Positions 20,770 to 33,379 are shown, counted from the stretch's first letter. The stretch: 64,000 bases of DNA from Bombyx mori (GCF_030269925.1 NC_085123.1:7998001-8062000), one strand, 5' to 3'. Notes: generated from the sequence alone by a model not told the origin. Numbers and translations are program-made.

Positions 20770-23700
20770 ATGTCAGCACACGAGCAAATGAGGGCTATGC
20801 TAGATCAGCTTATGGGCACAGCTCGAAATGGTATGTAATTTAAAGATTAATAATAATTTTAATTTTAAGTAGGTACTTTAATTGTGAAGTGATTTTAGGA
20901 ATACAAAATTAGTAATTAAAAAACATATAATATAATTTATTACTTTCACCTTCTATTATCAGAACATGCTACAACGTTAATTATTCTTATTATTAACAAA
21001 ACCAGTATTAAAACCAAGAAATCTGCATACAAAGTTTCCTCAAGTTATAAATGCAAAATTTAATAAGAGATTTACTATGAAATTGCTTTAAATTTTATTT
21101 ATTCCTAATAAGTGCAATTTTTAACATTACAGCTATTTAATTAGAAATAATTAAGTGATTGGTCATCAAATTAGCTTCCATATTACATTTTCAGGTGAAA
21201 GTGACAGACATGGGGTAAAATTTTACGATGATTCTGTATGCAAATCATTTTTGTTGCAATGTTGTCCACATGAAATACTGTCATCCACCGTAAGTGATTG
21301 AGTTTTGATAAAATATAGTATTGGGTTTAGATCACATGTTTTAAGGTCTTAATATAATAAAAGTTTAAAATCAATAACGTCAAAATAAGTAAACAAATTT
21401 AAACAAATAGTTGACATTCAGTGCCGGCCTTAAATACCATAGTGCTCTTGATTTCTTATTAAATTGATTTTTTTTTAAATGTAAGAGAAAGGAGTTTGTT
21501 ATATCAAGATCATCACATAATTTAAATACTTCTACTGTTTAATCTTGCGCATATTATCATTTTATTAATTCTGGAGTTTCTAATGCTCTAAATTGTTTAT
21601 GGTATCTTTCTCGGCTGACTATAATGTATATTACTCATGAAAATTTAAGAAAATAATACATTATATAATTAATACATTTAAATTAGCTCTCTTCATAAAT
21701 TTGTAGCACTAAGAAAGTAAATTTAATGTTATGCAGAATGTGTAACCTTTTCTATTACTTTTTAGATTTATAAATATAATTGCGAACAAAAATAATCGTA
21801 GACATGAGAAAAAACACTAACATGAACAATAAATCTCTTAAAGTTTTAAAAAGGTTAGAAATAATAATAAAAATGTAAAGCAAGAATAAGAATTTATAAA
21901 ATATGAGTCATTGAATTATAATTTTTGATCTTGAAATCTTTACTGGATTTTGATATAATGATATTTTTCATAATTAAAATCTTAATGTATTATCTTCAAG
22001 TGGAAAATTTGCTTTCACAATTGTGACAGAGAAGTAGATAATTGCTATACTCTTAACTGGATAGTTCTTTGTTTGAGGCGCTGTTCTGCTGTTAGACCCT
22101 GGTCTTACCTTAGAGCCAGCACTGATTGTATTGTATTATATAAATAGATGAAACAACATTATAATGAGATCTTAGATTCAGGGGATTTGCAGTGCTCTAT
22201 GCCTTTTCACATACACTAGGATAGTAATTTTGAAAAATTTTGGATTTAATTTATATATAATTCTCCTATTGTATGTGTTCTACTATCATCTGTCACTTCT
22301 ATTATACAATAAAATGTTGTATTGTCACTGGAATATACTCACGTCAGAGTGGCATTAACTGTGGTGAAATATGCTTTTCAGAAAATGCCCAACACTAGTC
22401 TTTATCGCTCATCACAATACTTAACAGATGAGGGATAGATTGTATGAGTTAGGCTGTTCTGTAAGTACCCAGATGTACGTATAAAACATTTATAGTTAGC
22501 TGAATGTAATCTTACTGCTAAGCAGGATTTAATTCAATATGGTTCTTGTCATTAAATTGTTTACTAATGCTGCATTGGTGAGTACATATAAAATTTTAGG
22601 ACCTTCAAAAAACTTAGCCTGGTGTGAAATATTTGGTGACATACAATAACTACATTGGGTATGTACTGTGCTGTTTAAATGTGTAGGGGTACAAATACAT
22701 TTGCATGTGCTAAAATGGAATAAAATTCTTAAAAAAAATATATTCTAAAAACAATATACAATATGTAAGCATAAATAATAAACAAACAAAACTGAAATAA
22801 AATTCAATTTGTTGTATGAAAAACATGATCTACATCTATATATAAAAATTGAAAATATTAAGTGGCAATCATAGCTATTGTTCTAGTCTACACACTTTCT
22901 GTAATTGTGCTTGATTGTCACATTCATTTTATTTTATGGCTTCACTTCACTCTTAAAACCAAAATAGTATTGTAAGAAATTCTGGAGGGTGTTTCCACTA
23001 TTTGTTGTAAGTATTTGAAAATTATTATTGAACGAGGGAGTGAACCAGCTCAGTGTGCATTTGTCGGTGTTATAGTATGTATTTTATATTCTATATTTTA
23101 CCTATGGAGATATTTTTACATATTTTCATAAAGATTGTTGAAACAGTATGATTTGGGGTCTTTGAGTTTTGCAAGCATAAACATATGTGACACCATTCCT
23201 GACCCATACATTTTGTCATAAAAATGAACTTTTACTTTTCATGTGGTTTTAATTTTTTCTTTTGCAGCGTATGGATTTAGGTGAGTGTCCCAAAATACAT
23301 GATCTGGCTCTACGGGCGGACTATGAAATAGCTTCCAAGACCAAAGATTATTTCTATGACATTGATGTGAGTATAAATAACTGCATTTTTTTTTGTTAAA
23401 ATTGAAATATAAGATATTTACACAATTTCAAATTTTGATTAATGTATCTTAAAACTTCCAGTCTCAAATGTTTTGTTTTGACATGAATTCGACCATGGAT
23501 CAAAGCCGTAAGACTTATAATTATTGTATTTAAATTGTGGTCAATTAAATAAAATTTTACTATTTTATGTAAAGGCTACAGAGCACTTAGAGGCGTTTAT
23601 AGCTGATTGTGATCGTCGAACTACTGCTGCTAAGCAACGTCTGGCGGAGACACAAGAAGAACTGTCAGCAGAAGTGACGGAGAAAGCCAATGCTGTTCAT

Positions 23701-26700
23701 GAATTGGCAGAGCAAATAGGGCAGAAACTGGCTCGGGCTGAGGCACTCGGAGAAGAGGGTATGGTCGAGGAGAGTGTCAAATTAATGGGAGAGGTAAAGT
23801 TTTAGAATTAAAATAAAAGTCTTTAAGCTAATCATAATTCATTTGCTAAATTTAATATCTTTTTGTGAGTAGTGAGCATAAAAACTCAATAATTTCAGAT
23901 TGACGAACTCCGCAAAAAGAAAGCTATCGCCGAGCAAGACTATCGTAATTCCATGCCCGCTTCGTCCTACCAACAGCAGAAGTTACGAGTTTGCGAAGTT
24001 TGTTCAGCCTATCTTGGCATTCACGACAATGATAGACGTTTGGCCGATCATTTTGGAGGAAAATTGCATCTCGGATTCATAACTATTCGTGAAAAATTAA
24101 CAGAATTAAAGGTAATGTTGCATTATTTTTTCATTGCTAAGAATGGTAGACAAACTCACGGCCCACCTGGCGCTTAGTGAGCATCGGAGCCCATAGACCA
24201 CATTCATCGACCTTATAACCACCTATTTTCAGACGTTCTAAGTCTCAGTTTTTATAGTACAATGGCTACCCACCCTTCAAACCAAAAAGTATTACTGATT
24301 CACGGCAGAAATAGGCAGGTACCCACCAGTGTGGGCTCGCAAGACTCGCAAGACCGTAATTACGCAAATTATTAGTAGTTATAGTATTATAAAAATTAGT
24401 ACCTGCCTGCGGGATTCGTACACCTTCGCAGTCGCATCGCTGGATACGAATGCACCAGGCATCTTATCTTTTATGCCACGACCAATGCTTAATAGAATGA
24501 TTTTATAGTGGTTAATGTACTATTAATATATTTTTACTGTGCGCCTGTACAACAAAATCCCACAAGATGTTCAGAACCTACATATACATAGGTTTAAGAA
24601 AACTATTAAAGAACATCTGTGCAATAAAGCTTACTATAAAGTCAATGATTATCTAGAGGATTGCACAAAGTGGGAATGAGTTGCTCGCTCTGGGCATTTC
24701 AATATTTGCAATAATTGTTACGTTATCATACTCATTGTAAAAAGAATTTAATTTTTTTTTATCTAATATTAAAAAAAAAGATATACCCGCTGAATTTCTT
24801 GCCAATTCTTCTCGGGACGGAGGCTAGTTTTTGTGAATTGGCGGTAGTTCATTTGACGTTCAACAAGTATGTACTTTCATTTATCTTTTTTCTCTATATA
24901 TAAAAACGAATTGCTGTTCGTTAGTCTCGCTAAAACTCGAGAACGGCTGGACCGATTTGGCTAATTTTGATATTGAATTATTTGTGGAAGTCCAGGGAAG
25001 GCTTAAAAGGTAGATAAATATAAAAATGCTTAACAATTTTGTTTTTCCTTTGATGTGTCCCCCGTCGTACGGATTCCTTTTGTTTGTTTTAAGTTTATTT
25101 TATACAAAAGTTTAGGTCTTTTATTTATCGATTGAGGCACTACGAAGTCTGCCGGGTCAGCTAGTAGTATTATAAAAATTAGTACATGCCGGCGGGATTC
25201 GTACACCTTCACAGTCGCATCGCTGCATACGAATGCACCAGGCGTCTTATCCTTTATGCCACGACGAATGCTTCACATAATGATTTTATAGTGGGTAATG
25301 TACTATTAATATACTTATAATTGTTAATATTAATATTTGTTTTGTTAACAGAAAACTGTGGACAAGCGACGCGAAGAGCGCGGCGCGTCGGAGCGCGAGC
25401 GGAGCAGCGGGCGGCGGCACTACGTGGGCGGGAGGGAGCTCGACCGGCGCGCCCGCCGGCACCGCGAGTCCGCGCGCGACCGCGACGGCCGGCACAAGGA
25501 CGACCGGGAGCGCGGGGACAAGGAACGCGACCGGACCGAGAAAGATCGCGATCGTGGGGACAAGGAGCGCGACCGGGAACGCGAACGTGACAGGAAGTAC
25601 GTACACGACAAACGTGATGAAATCATTTACTTGTCGGTTGACTTTTTTTTTTTTTTAATTGCTTAGATGAGTGGACGAGCTCACAGCCCACCTGATGTTA
25701 AGTGGTTACTGGAGCCCATAGACATCTACAACGTAAATGCGCCACCCACCTTGAGATATAAGTTCTGAGGTCTCAATTATAGTTACAACGGCTGCCCCAC
25801 CCTTCAAACCGAAACGCATTACTGCTTCACGGCAGAAATAGGCAGGGTGATGGTACCTACCCGTGCGGACTCACAAGAGGTCCTACCACCAGTAATTACG
25901 CAAATTATAATTTTGCGGGTTTGATTTTTATTACACGATGTTATTCCTTCACCGTGGAAATCAATCGTGAACATTTGTTGAGTACGTATTTCATTAGAAA
26001 AATTGGTACCCGCCTGCGGGATTCGAACATCGGTGCATCGCTCAACACGAATGCACCGGACGTCTTATCCGTTAGGCCACGACGACTTAGTTTTGTTGCG
26101 TCATAAGTGATCAATGTTCTCTGTGAAGAAAATTCAAGTCATCATTAATTAGTTCGTATGCGATAGTACTAATTGAATTTGGACCCTTTGAGTCTGGCAC
26201 CGGAAACTCACGCGGACGGAAGTTGAGCGGTTAGGCGTTATTGCAATGAGAACCGAAGCGCGTCTTTCAACTTGGTTTTATTATTTAAAAATCCATGAAC
26301 GATGTATTTTTTTTTGGACTTTATGGTGGGAACGCGAGGAGTGAAGCTGTCTGATTTGGTTTAAATGTGTGGTTTAAATGTGTAATAACGGTGGTTTATT
26401 AACTGATTAGTATCTGTGTAAATGCACAAATGTGGGAAAATAATACAAAGCCGCTAGACGTAACTTCTCAGGATCCTCCAAAAAGTCCACTGACAAAGTC
26501 TCAGTAAATCACCACCATTTTACTGAAATTATATTTCATCCCACATCATTTCATTTCATTTCATGCCATGTTTCATATTAATCGACTTCATTTCATTTTT
26601 ACTGGTGGTAGGACCTCTTGTGTGTCCGCGCGGGTAGGTACCACCGCCCCACTTATTTCTGCCGTGAAGCAGTAATGCGTTTCGGTTTGAAGGGTGGGGC

Positions 26701-27106
26701 AGCCGTTGTAACTATACTGAGATCTTAGAACTTATATCTGAAGGTTGATGGCGCATTTACGTTGTAGATGTCCATGGGCTCCAGTAACCACTTAACACCA
26801 GGTGGGCTGTGAGCTCGTCCACCTATCTAAGCAATAAAAAAAAAACAACTTCACATTATCATTTTTCATATGGTGCAGTTTTCATTAAAATTAAAATAAG
26901 ATTTGACCTTAAAGGTCTTAGTTACCAGGCCCTTAAAAACCATTAATTTTTTTTTTAATTAATAATTTTTATGTCATAGGCGTAGCCGATCACGGAGCCG
27001 AAGCAGACATGAGAATTCCCGAGAGAGATCCCGCGGCCACGACACTCGCGAGCCCCGCAGGAGCCGCTCGCACCGCTCGTCGTCACGCGACCACCGCCGC
27101 GACTAA
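20770..27106 (+). CDS. Luc7: Luc7-like U1 snRNP protein
   Basis: Seven coding exons: 20770-20830, 21195-21289, 23268-23366, 23575-23793, 23899-24111, 25352-25596, 26980-27106, giving 352 residues with all phases consistent. The start MSAHEQMRAMLDQLMGTARNG is the family N-terminus. The first zinc-finger region (CKSFLLQCCPHEIL ... CPKIHDLALRADYEIAS) spans exons 2-3, a coiled coil fills exon 4, and the second zinc finger (KLRVCEVCSAYLGIHDNDRR ... HFGGKLHLGF) is in exon 5. Exons 6-7 encode an RE/RD- then RS-rich tail ending SSSRDHRRD. Luc7 proteins sit in the U1 snRNP and influence 5' splice-site choice. Exon 6 is strikingly GC-rich compared with its introns. Intron 2 is almost 2 kb, and introns 5-6 are loaded with transposons. 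An AATAAA at 27735-27740 is a likely poly(A) signal. Which vertebrate paralogue (LUC7L, LUC7L2) is closest cannot be settled by eye. Confidence 0.94.
24139..24485 (-). mobile_element. Bm1 SINE, nearly full length, diverged
   Basis: Minus-strand copy including a worn tRNA-like head (24400-24480: GCGGGATTCGTACACC as the B-box complement). It lies in Luc7 intron 5. The head and about 50 bp of outside flank are repeated at 25163-25322. Confidence 0.8.
24540..24892 (+). pseudogene. Jockey-like LINE, C-terminal fragment of ORF2
   Basis: 24540-24680 reads as a typical end of a jockey-type reverse transcriptase ORF: RLYNKIPQDVQNLHIHRFKK, then TIKEHLCNKAYYKVNDYLED, then a stop. The following 3' region includes LPILLGTEASF-type coding-like text that is probably 3' UTR. 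It is a 5'-truncated insertion inside Luc7 intron 5. Confidence 0.7.
24893..25164 (+). mobile_element. Helitron-like repeat, copy A
   Basis: Starts TCTATATATAAAAACGAATT, ends GCCGGGTCAGCTAG|T. It matches the copy at 53264-53552 over its whole length. The TC...CTAG ends and lack of inverted repeats fit a Helitron-type non-autonomous element. Confidence 0.6.
25163..25322 (-). repeat. Second copy of a Bm1 head plus flank
   Basis: About 160 bp closely matching 24382-24540, in the same orientation. It includes the Bm1 tRNA-like head and the AATGATTTTATAGTGG and TAATGTACTATTAATATA flank beyond it. Confidence 0.75.
25653..26095 (-). mobile_element. Bm1 SINE, full length
   Basis: Complete minus-strand copy of about 440 bp. 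The tRNA-like head is at 26095-26010 (complement of GGCCACGACGAC, and B box TGTTCGAATCC on the minus strand at about 26026), followed by the Bm1 body and an A-tail near 25653. It is in Luc7 intron 6, about 55 bp after the donor. The head carries the internal RNA polymerase III promoter known for this family. Confidence 0.92.
26310..26950 (+). mobile_element. GGGAACGCGAGGAG repeat family, copy interrupted by Bm1
   Basis: The left part 26310-26595 begins GGTGGGAACGCGAGGAGTGA, contains AAATGTGTAATAACGGTGG and CCTCCAAAAAGTCCACTGA, and ends in a TTTCA-rich tract. The right part 26870-26950 carries AAGGTCTTAGTTACCAGG. A Bm1 copy sits between. Uninterrupted relatives are at 36185-36595, 47170-47520 and 62105-62520. 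Confidence 0.7.
26597..26848 (+). mobile_element. Bm1 SINE, 5'-truncated
   Basis: Plus-strand Bm1 body from ACTGGTGGTAGGACCTC to the A-tail, inserted in the repeat at 26310-26950. Confidence 0.92.
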
Positions 27107-27760
27107 CTTCCACTGACACCCGTATACATATCTACGAACCCGTCAAATCGAATTCTGAAGGTCTTTTTGGGATGGTATTTATTGTATTCCTATAGATGAG
27201 ATAAATGAGATAAACTTGACAATTAATAATGCACTGCAAGTGAATGGATGAACTAGAAAATGGTCTTGCAAATAAGTGACTCTGACTTTAGTAGCTTTCA
27301 AACTATAACTTACATCACATATTAAAATACGTTGAAGACCAAAACAGTGCCTTCGGAATTGGTCCTGACGAGTGAGTGACACAATGATGTGATGAATTTT
27401 CCAAATTTTTTTTTAGAATATTCCGATACATGGGAAGTTTGTCATGACCATAGGTTAGTTGACTGAAATTCAGATTCTAATAAAAGCTTGCCATAAATAG
27501 TGCCGATCAATGACATATTTTCAATATCGATACGCGAATTCACGATACGCTTTTCTATGCGCTGTAAAGTTTATATATACACACTGAGAAAGGAGATAGG
27601 GAATTAGCTCGCAATGCCAACCAAAACTTATTCTGTATATATTACGTACAAATTCATACTATGTATATTATTAAACGTATTATTTGAACTAAGCCCATGT
27701 TTTTAATTTACAACATCAGTCAACTGTCCTATTCAATAAAAGCTTTGTAATGAATCATTG
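27107..27760 (+). other. Luc7 3' UTR
   Basis: The region directly follows the Luc7 stop. AATAAA at 27735-27740 is the best poly(A) signal; a second lies near 28042. No other coding signal is visible. Confidence 0.55.
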
Positions 27761-28439
27761 AATTTGAGTGATTTGTGTAGTTATCTAGTTGTTAACTCGC
27801 GTTTTATTTGCATTCACTAGTATGCAATAATATTCAGTTTAGTAAATAGGTTTTTTAAAGTAAATGTAGGGTTAAATATCTGAACTTAATTTTAAGTGTC
27901 ATAATTAAATATAATTGTTTATGGGATTGGTAATGATAAAGTTACTTACCCTTGAGAAATAATATAAACATTGAATTTGTGTTAATGATAAACGAACCTA
28001 TAAAGCGTGTGCGATTTGGAGAAACTTGTTTTTATTTGTTGCAATAAAGTAGTACTACTAAGACAATGATTGTTTTTTTTCACTTACAATGTTACTAACA
28101 ATCGAAAACCTGTATAGGGTTACCACATTACAGTAATAATTTAGTAGATTGAATCATTAAAATTTTGCTTGTTTTTTTAAGTTGAAAATGTTACGAAAGA
28201 TAAAGCTTAATCGACTATCACAAACACGCGCTTAACAGTAGTACAAAGCGTTCATGTGTGATGAAAGATTTGCCTCACTCTGGTAGGCCATTAACATCTG
28301 CAATCAAGTTATTATCGCAATAGTGAAGAAAATAGTGACTGAAAATCCTCATTGAGATAGCCGTCGAACTTTGTGTATCACGAGTCGATCCGTACCATTT
28401 TTAATAATCACTTGACTGACCCCAAAATAACTGAATTTT

Positions 28440-29045
28440 CTCCTTATCTCTTCCCTATCTATACGTTAGTAGCATAAAGGGCTATTCTAGCTACGCGAGG
28501 AAGGGGAGGTGAGCTCATAGGCTCTTAACACTAGTCCCAGAAAGAGCAGTGCTTTGTAGAGTCTACAAAGGGCGCCAGAGGCTTTGCGTTGCCTCGCCGC
28601 CCGAGAAGTCATTTCCAGTGACTTGTTTTAATTTTCGCACATTTGTGCACTTTCGCAGATTCTAATCGGTTAATAAGCCAACATTATTACACGCTTAAAT
28701 CCGAAGAAACATTATATTGACAAATTAAAACAATTCAGACAACTTCGCTTCTCGCGTTCCCGCTAAAAGCCCATCTGACTGTGCGCATACCTAGAGCCAC
28801 TGCATTCATCCTCAGCGCGTTTCCAGAGATCTTTTTTGTCACGAACCATACGGCTTTGGAATGAGCTCCCCTCCACGGTGTTTCCCGAGCGCTATACATG
28901 TCCTTTAAACCTGGCTTGTGAAGAGTACTTAACGGGAGGCAGCAGCTTGGCTCTGCCCCTGGCATTGCTGTAGTCCATGGGCGACGGTAACCAATCACCA
29001 TCAGGTGGGCCGTATGCTCGTCTGCCTACAAGGGCAATAAAAAAA
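28440..29045. repeat. Repeat cluster: interspersed repeat, GGGAACGCGAGGAG scrap and LINE 3' end
   Basis: 28450-28570 resembles 11340-11470. 28625-28770 is a minus-strand piece of the GGGAACGCGAGGAG family (CGCACATTTGTGCACTTTCG ... CTCGCGTTCCCGC). 28770-29045 is the end of a jockey/CR1-like LINE ORF: FPEIFFVTNHTALE, then a broken WNELPSTVFPERY-like motif, then the 3' tail GGCTCTGCCCCTGGCATTGC ... AAGGGCAATAAAAAA. Confidence 0.7.
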
Positions 29046-29451
29046 ACAGACCATAACTACATTTCTCGGTGTGACTGGTGTTAATAGCATTGTCATATCT
29101 ATGGGCTACGATAATCACTTAACATCAAGTTAAGTGGTTGAGGGCCGATTAGGGCTTTATTTAGGTAGTTAGTGTCGTGAATGTCATTTTATTCATTAGT
29201 TTCGTCGTGTTAGCTCTGGATTTATCATTCTTTTTATATGTCTGATAGAATCCACAACTATATAAGTGCAATGCCCATTAGAATATGTACAAGTATGTCC
29301 CTCATTTTATTAATGATAAAGCCAGCAGATATTAGCAGGAACTATTTATGAATTAACATGAACGGAAAGTCAAGCTCTTAAAAAAACTTAAAATAGTGCT
29401 GAAATTAATGACGTATCAAACATGACAAAGAACTAATAAAATAGTAAGACG

Positions 29452-29672
29452 TCTTGCGAGTCCGCAGTTAGGTCCACAACCCTGCCTATAATAGTCGTGA
29501 AGCAGAAATCTGTTTCGGTTTGAGGGGTGGGCCAGACATTGTACTGTACTACCTTAAAACTCATATCTCAAGGTGGGTGGCAGTATTTACTTTGTAGACG
29601 TCTTTGGGCTCCGATAACCATTTAACATCAGGTGGGCCGAGAGCTCGTCCACCCATCTAAGCAATTAAAAAG
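29452..29672 (+). mobile_element. Bm1 SINE, 5'-truncated, diverged
   Basis: Plus-strand Bm1 body from CTTGCGAGTCCGCAGTTAGG to CGTCCACCCATCTAAGCAA, with more mismatches than the copies in the genes. Confidence 0.8.
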
Positions 29673-31317
29673 TGAGCGATGATTTATAATATCTTCTTAG
29701 GTAATGCAAATAAAAAGTCACATTAATAATATTATGTTCGATCAATGTCACCTATTTATTGTACGGCCATGAACGCTGTAAAGGATTTACAATGGCTTTA
29801 CAAAGAGCATCGATTGCAATAACATAATATTATGCGATAAATTTCGTTGACTTTTTTTTCATCAATGAATAAAAATCGCAAAAACATAAGAAATCATTAT
29901 GAAATGACAATATTTGTTACAAGTAAAACAGCTGTTCTTTGTATGTCTCTTTAATTGAAATTTGTTGTTCACAATTTTCATTTCGCATTTTATGCTAGAT
30001 ACACTTTAGGTCACATCAATAAAAAAAAATAAAAAAAATTACTTTAAATATGTACAGTATTTCCGAAAACAATCGTTTTAGAATTTGATAGGTTCATACA
30101 TAAAAAACTTCAGAGGTGTCAAGGGACACCCGGATGGAACAAAGTTCCTTTCGATTAATTAGTGAAGGAATTGTAATTTTTTTTTAAGTTATAATAATAA
30201 ATTACGGCATTATGAAGAAGAAAAAAACAATACTATGAACTAAATTACTATTGTTGAAACGCTATCTCGAGAAACTGTACTCATTACGCGGACCAATCGG
30301 ATACGAGCAATGTCATGCGATAAGCGCCTACACGTTGATTGGTCAGAATGATGGATCTAAAAAGTGTCGTGACAACTTTTCGTAAGAATTTTTTCCGTCT
30401 AGCTCCCTTTCACAACGCGCGATAAGGAACTTCGTTCCAATAAATAATCTTGTTTGAAAAAACAATTCCAGATTATAACAATAACATTTTATTCTTTATC
30501 TAATGATTAGTTATCTTGAAGGCTGTAGACCATGGGATTCTGATTTGATTCCCGGTCGGAGTCAGTAGTTTTGTTTGGGTTAAAGAATATTCGGGTCTAA
30601 GCGCAATAATTGTTCCTGACTCGAAAATTCGTTTCCGTTATTTAAGTATATTATAACTCAGGATAATGTTTTACCTTGTAGCGTTAATGTGAACTGGCGC
30701 TTGTCTATTCTTACTTAGGGAATGTAAAATATGCTTTAAGAGAGCCGAGAAGGAAGTCCTTGTAATATGTTAAAAAGCTGATTGGACCAAATATAGTGTT
30801 TAGTTGGTTTTCACGAGTGGCAAACTGTATAAAACTACTTTCGAAATTTAATCTCGCATTTATTATTTGAATTTAATGATTTCCTAGAGTGGTGACAGAT
30901 AATTGAGGCGGTATTTATCGATATTTGAATAGTTCGCCAACTACAGTCTTGAAATATATAAAAAAAATTGTCTACGTTTCTATTCCTTTAAACCACATTT
31001 AACTTACATTTCTCGTATTTGGGTTTGTGTTTACTTGAAAGGAGAATAATAAACCCGAGAATAAACTAAAGAAGTAGTTTTAATCGCGAAAATGAAGTGT
31101 TTTACTACTACCCGTAAAGCAACTCATTTCCTAAATTAGCCACAGCGTGGCGTCACATGGCAGTTGACGTAAATATCAGCTCATGAAACGTAACTTGTTG
31201 TCCGTGTTTTTAAAATAAGATCGTTGTGGCTTCATGAACTTTTTCCCCTAAAATTCGTATTTCAAACCAACATTCAATGTAATACTGTCATAAAAAATAA
31301 AAAATAAATACCGTACA

Positions 31318-32885
31318 ATGGGGTAAATAGGGACAAAATCGACCTACAGATTGAATTTTAAAATAGTTCCAATTAAATAGTCACTGCTCAACCAAAGAAA
31401 TAAGTTGAGTCTTGAACGTACCTAGGTGATGAAAACCGTAACATAATTTTAATTATTAATTTTAAAGAAATAATCGGTAATATAATGGTCGTCCCAATTT
31501 ACCCAGCGTCCGGGGTAAATTGACACGGTTAAGGGTTAAATTGGGATATTTGTAAGGGTTGTCAACTCGCAGTACTGCGATATATAGGTAGGTGCCATAT
31601 AATTATTTATATGGACCGAAATGATGAATACAATCCATAATTTAAGCACAATACACAACATAGTGTAAATTAAGCTGGTTTCTATTCCGAAGCGATGTGA
31701 CGTGAATGATAATCAACAATACAATGATCAAAAAAAGTATGTGCATGTTATATTTTAGAAAATTATTATTTAATTTCCTTAAAAATCACAACTCTGAAAC
31801 AAAATGATAAAATAGAATAAAAAATAGAAAACAAAAGGACTGGAAATGCAATAATACAATTTTATTTAATCAACATTTTCAAAATAATCTTTGAGCAAGA
31901 GTAAGATATCAGGTGAATAAGATAAAAAAACAGCTTTATCTGATTACTGCCAATAATAACAAAAATAAAAGAAATTCTTTCTAAGCTAAATAACTAAACT
32001 CAATTAATTCACTCACTCATAATTGGATATCTCGGATTTTTAATTAATGTTACATTTAAAATCTGAGGCCTGTTTTTATTTGTGTGTGCGTTTTGAATGT
32101 TAACAAAATCATGATTCGACGCGTGAATAGATTCTGAAATAACAAAAGTTTTGATTCGTTTGAGTTCTTTTAACTTTTAATTTTTTTTATTGCTATAAAG
32201 AACATACGACCGGGCAGATATTACAAGGTAAATGTCGCGAAAAAAAGGAATTATATATATACTTTTCTTTTACCTATAATACTTACATAAACTAACTGAT
32301 AAACACATTAACCTTCTTTACATCACGCAATTAAGTGATAGTATAGGCTAAAAAATCTATTATAAGATATCAGTGACAACCCTAACAAGCCATCCCTATT
32401 TTGTCTTTTGGCGTTCCAATTTTGTGTTTTCTCGTCCCTCATTTTTCCAGTCTCGTTCCCAATTACCCTACATACGTCCCAATTTTCCCCAAAAAGAAAG
32501 GAAAAAATATACATTTTTTATTTTGTCGAAATATTGTATTTAAAATAAGAATATTGCAACTTACCGTTTGTTGTGGTATTTCCAGGTGTATTAAAAACTT
32601 ATATAAACTGTGATCTTATTGAAAAAACAACGATAATATTACTTTTTTTAAAAGTTCTTTAAGCTGTTTTAAAACGCACTTTTCAACCACTATTTTCAAT
32701 TTAATTTGACGAATTTTTGGGACCAACTTAACTCATATTTAGTACTTCCATAGTTAACTTGGTTTTTCTTCTATACATTGATAAATATTAACATAAACAA
32801 AATTAGGTAGATTCCGTGCTACAGGTACTTTGAGAATCTTCCGCAGGTTTGTCCCAATTTACCCCAGGATCCCAATTTACCCCAT
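31318..32885. mobile_element. 1.57-kb element bounded by inverted GGGGTAAATTGGGAC motifs
   Basis: The left end reads ATGGGGTAAATAGGGAC at 31318, and the right end reads GTCCCAATTTACCCC and CCCAATTTACCCCAT at 32851-32885, the same motif inverted and repeated. Further copies in both orientations sit at 31490-31552, and degraded ones at 32400-32500. No transposase frame was found. The motif-rich ends suggest a non-autonomous DNA transposon; the superfamily is not recognised. Confidence 0.6.
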
Positions 32886-33020
32886 GTCATGGTAGGTACT
32901 TAAATATTTTAGTGAGATAGCCAATTTTTTGTATCGATATAATAATAAATAACTGGGAACAAATCACGCACTGTCATCCGACACCTAATTAGGATGCCTT
33001 GTGTTATGGGTACCAGAGGT

Positions 33021-33152
33021 TTAATATATATATACAATAACAAAGAGCAAACAAAAGTGTTCGTCAAACGAATGTTTGCCTGACGTGGGATACGAACCCA
33101 CGACCCTCGGCGTTACAGTCAGGAGCATTAACTACTGCACCATCGAGTCAAT
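33021..33152 (-). mobile_element. tRNA-derived SINE (not Bm1)
   Basis: On the minus strand, GATGGTGCAGTAGTTAATG (A-box-like) is followed by CGTGGGTTCGTATCCCACG (B box with its T-arm stem). The text then runs into GCAAACATTCGTTTGACG and a TA-rich tail. The D- and T-arm-like parts fold, but the acceptor ends do not pair, so it is a SINE rather than a tRNA gene. Confidence 0.65.
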
Positions 33153-33379
33153 CAGAGATATGAATTAAATGTTTTTCATTGGTGAACGAATCAATGAAGA
33201 ACAGTTTCTACAGATTTCAATATACTTTTAGGTATTCGGAATATATGACTTTTTAGGGCAAGAAAAATTAAAAAAGATGCCTGGAAATTTGAAATTTCAT
33301 AAAATTGATAAAACGATGACCGTTTATTGAACTTCTTACTGACTGTAAGACGACTGTCAGGCCAACTGGATGCAACTAG

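Noticed and set aside
25321..25590. Plus-strand R/A/P-rich frame overlapping Luc7 exon 6
   Set aside because: Out-of-frame reading of the same exon; the Luc7 frame continues the conserved protein across both introns.
25286..25606. Minus-strand open frame with hydrophobic V/P/A-rich translation opposite Luc7 exon 6
   Set aside because: It is the complement of the Arg/Glu/Asp-coding GC-rich exon; low-complexity shadow without its own splice or family signal.
33081..33152. Functional tRNA gene on the minus strand
   Set aside because: The A and B boxes and T-arm are there, but the acceptor ends do not pair and the tail is SINE-like.
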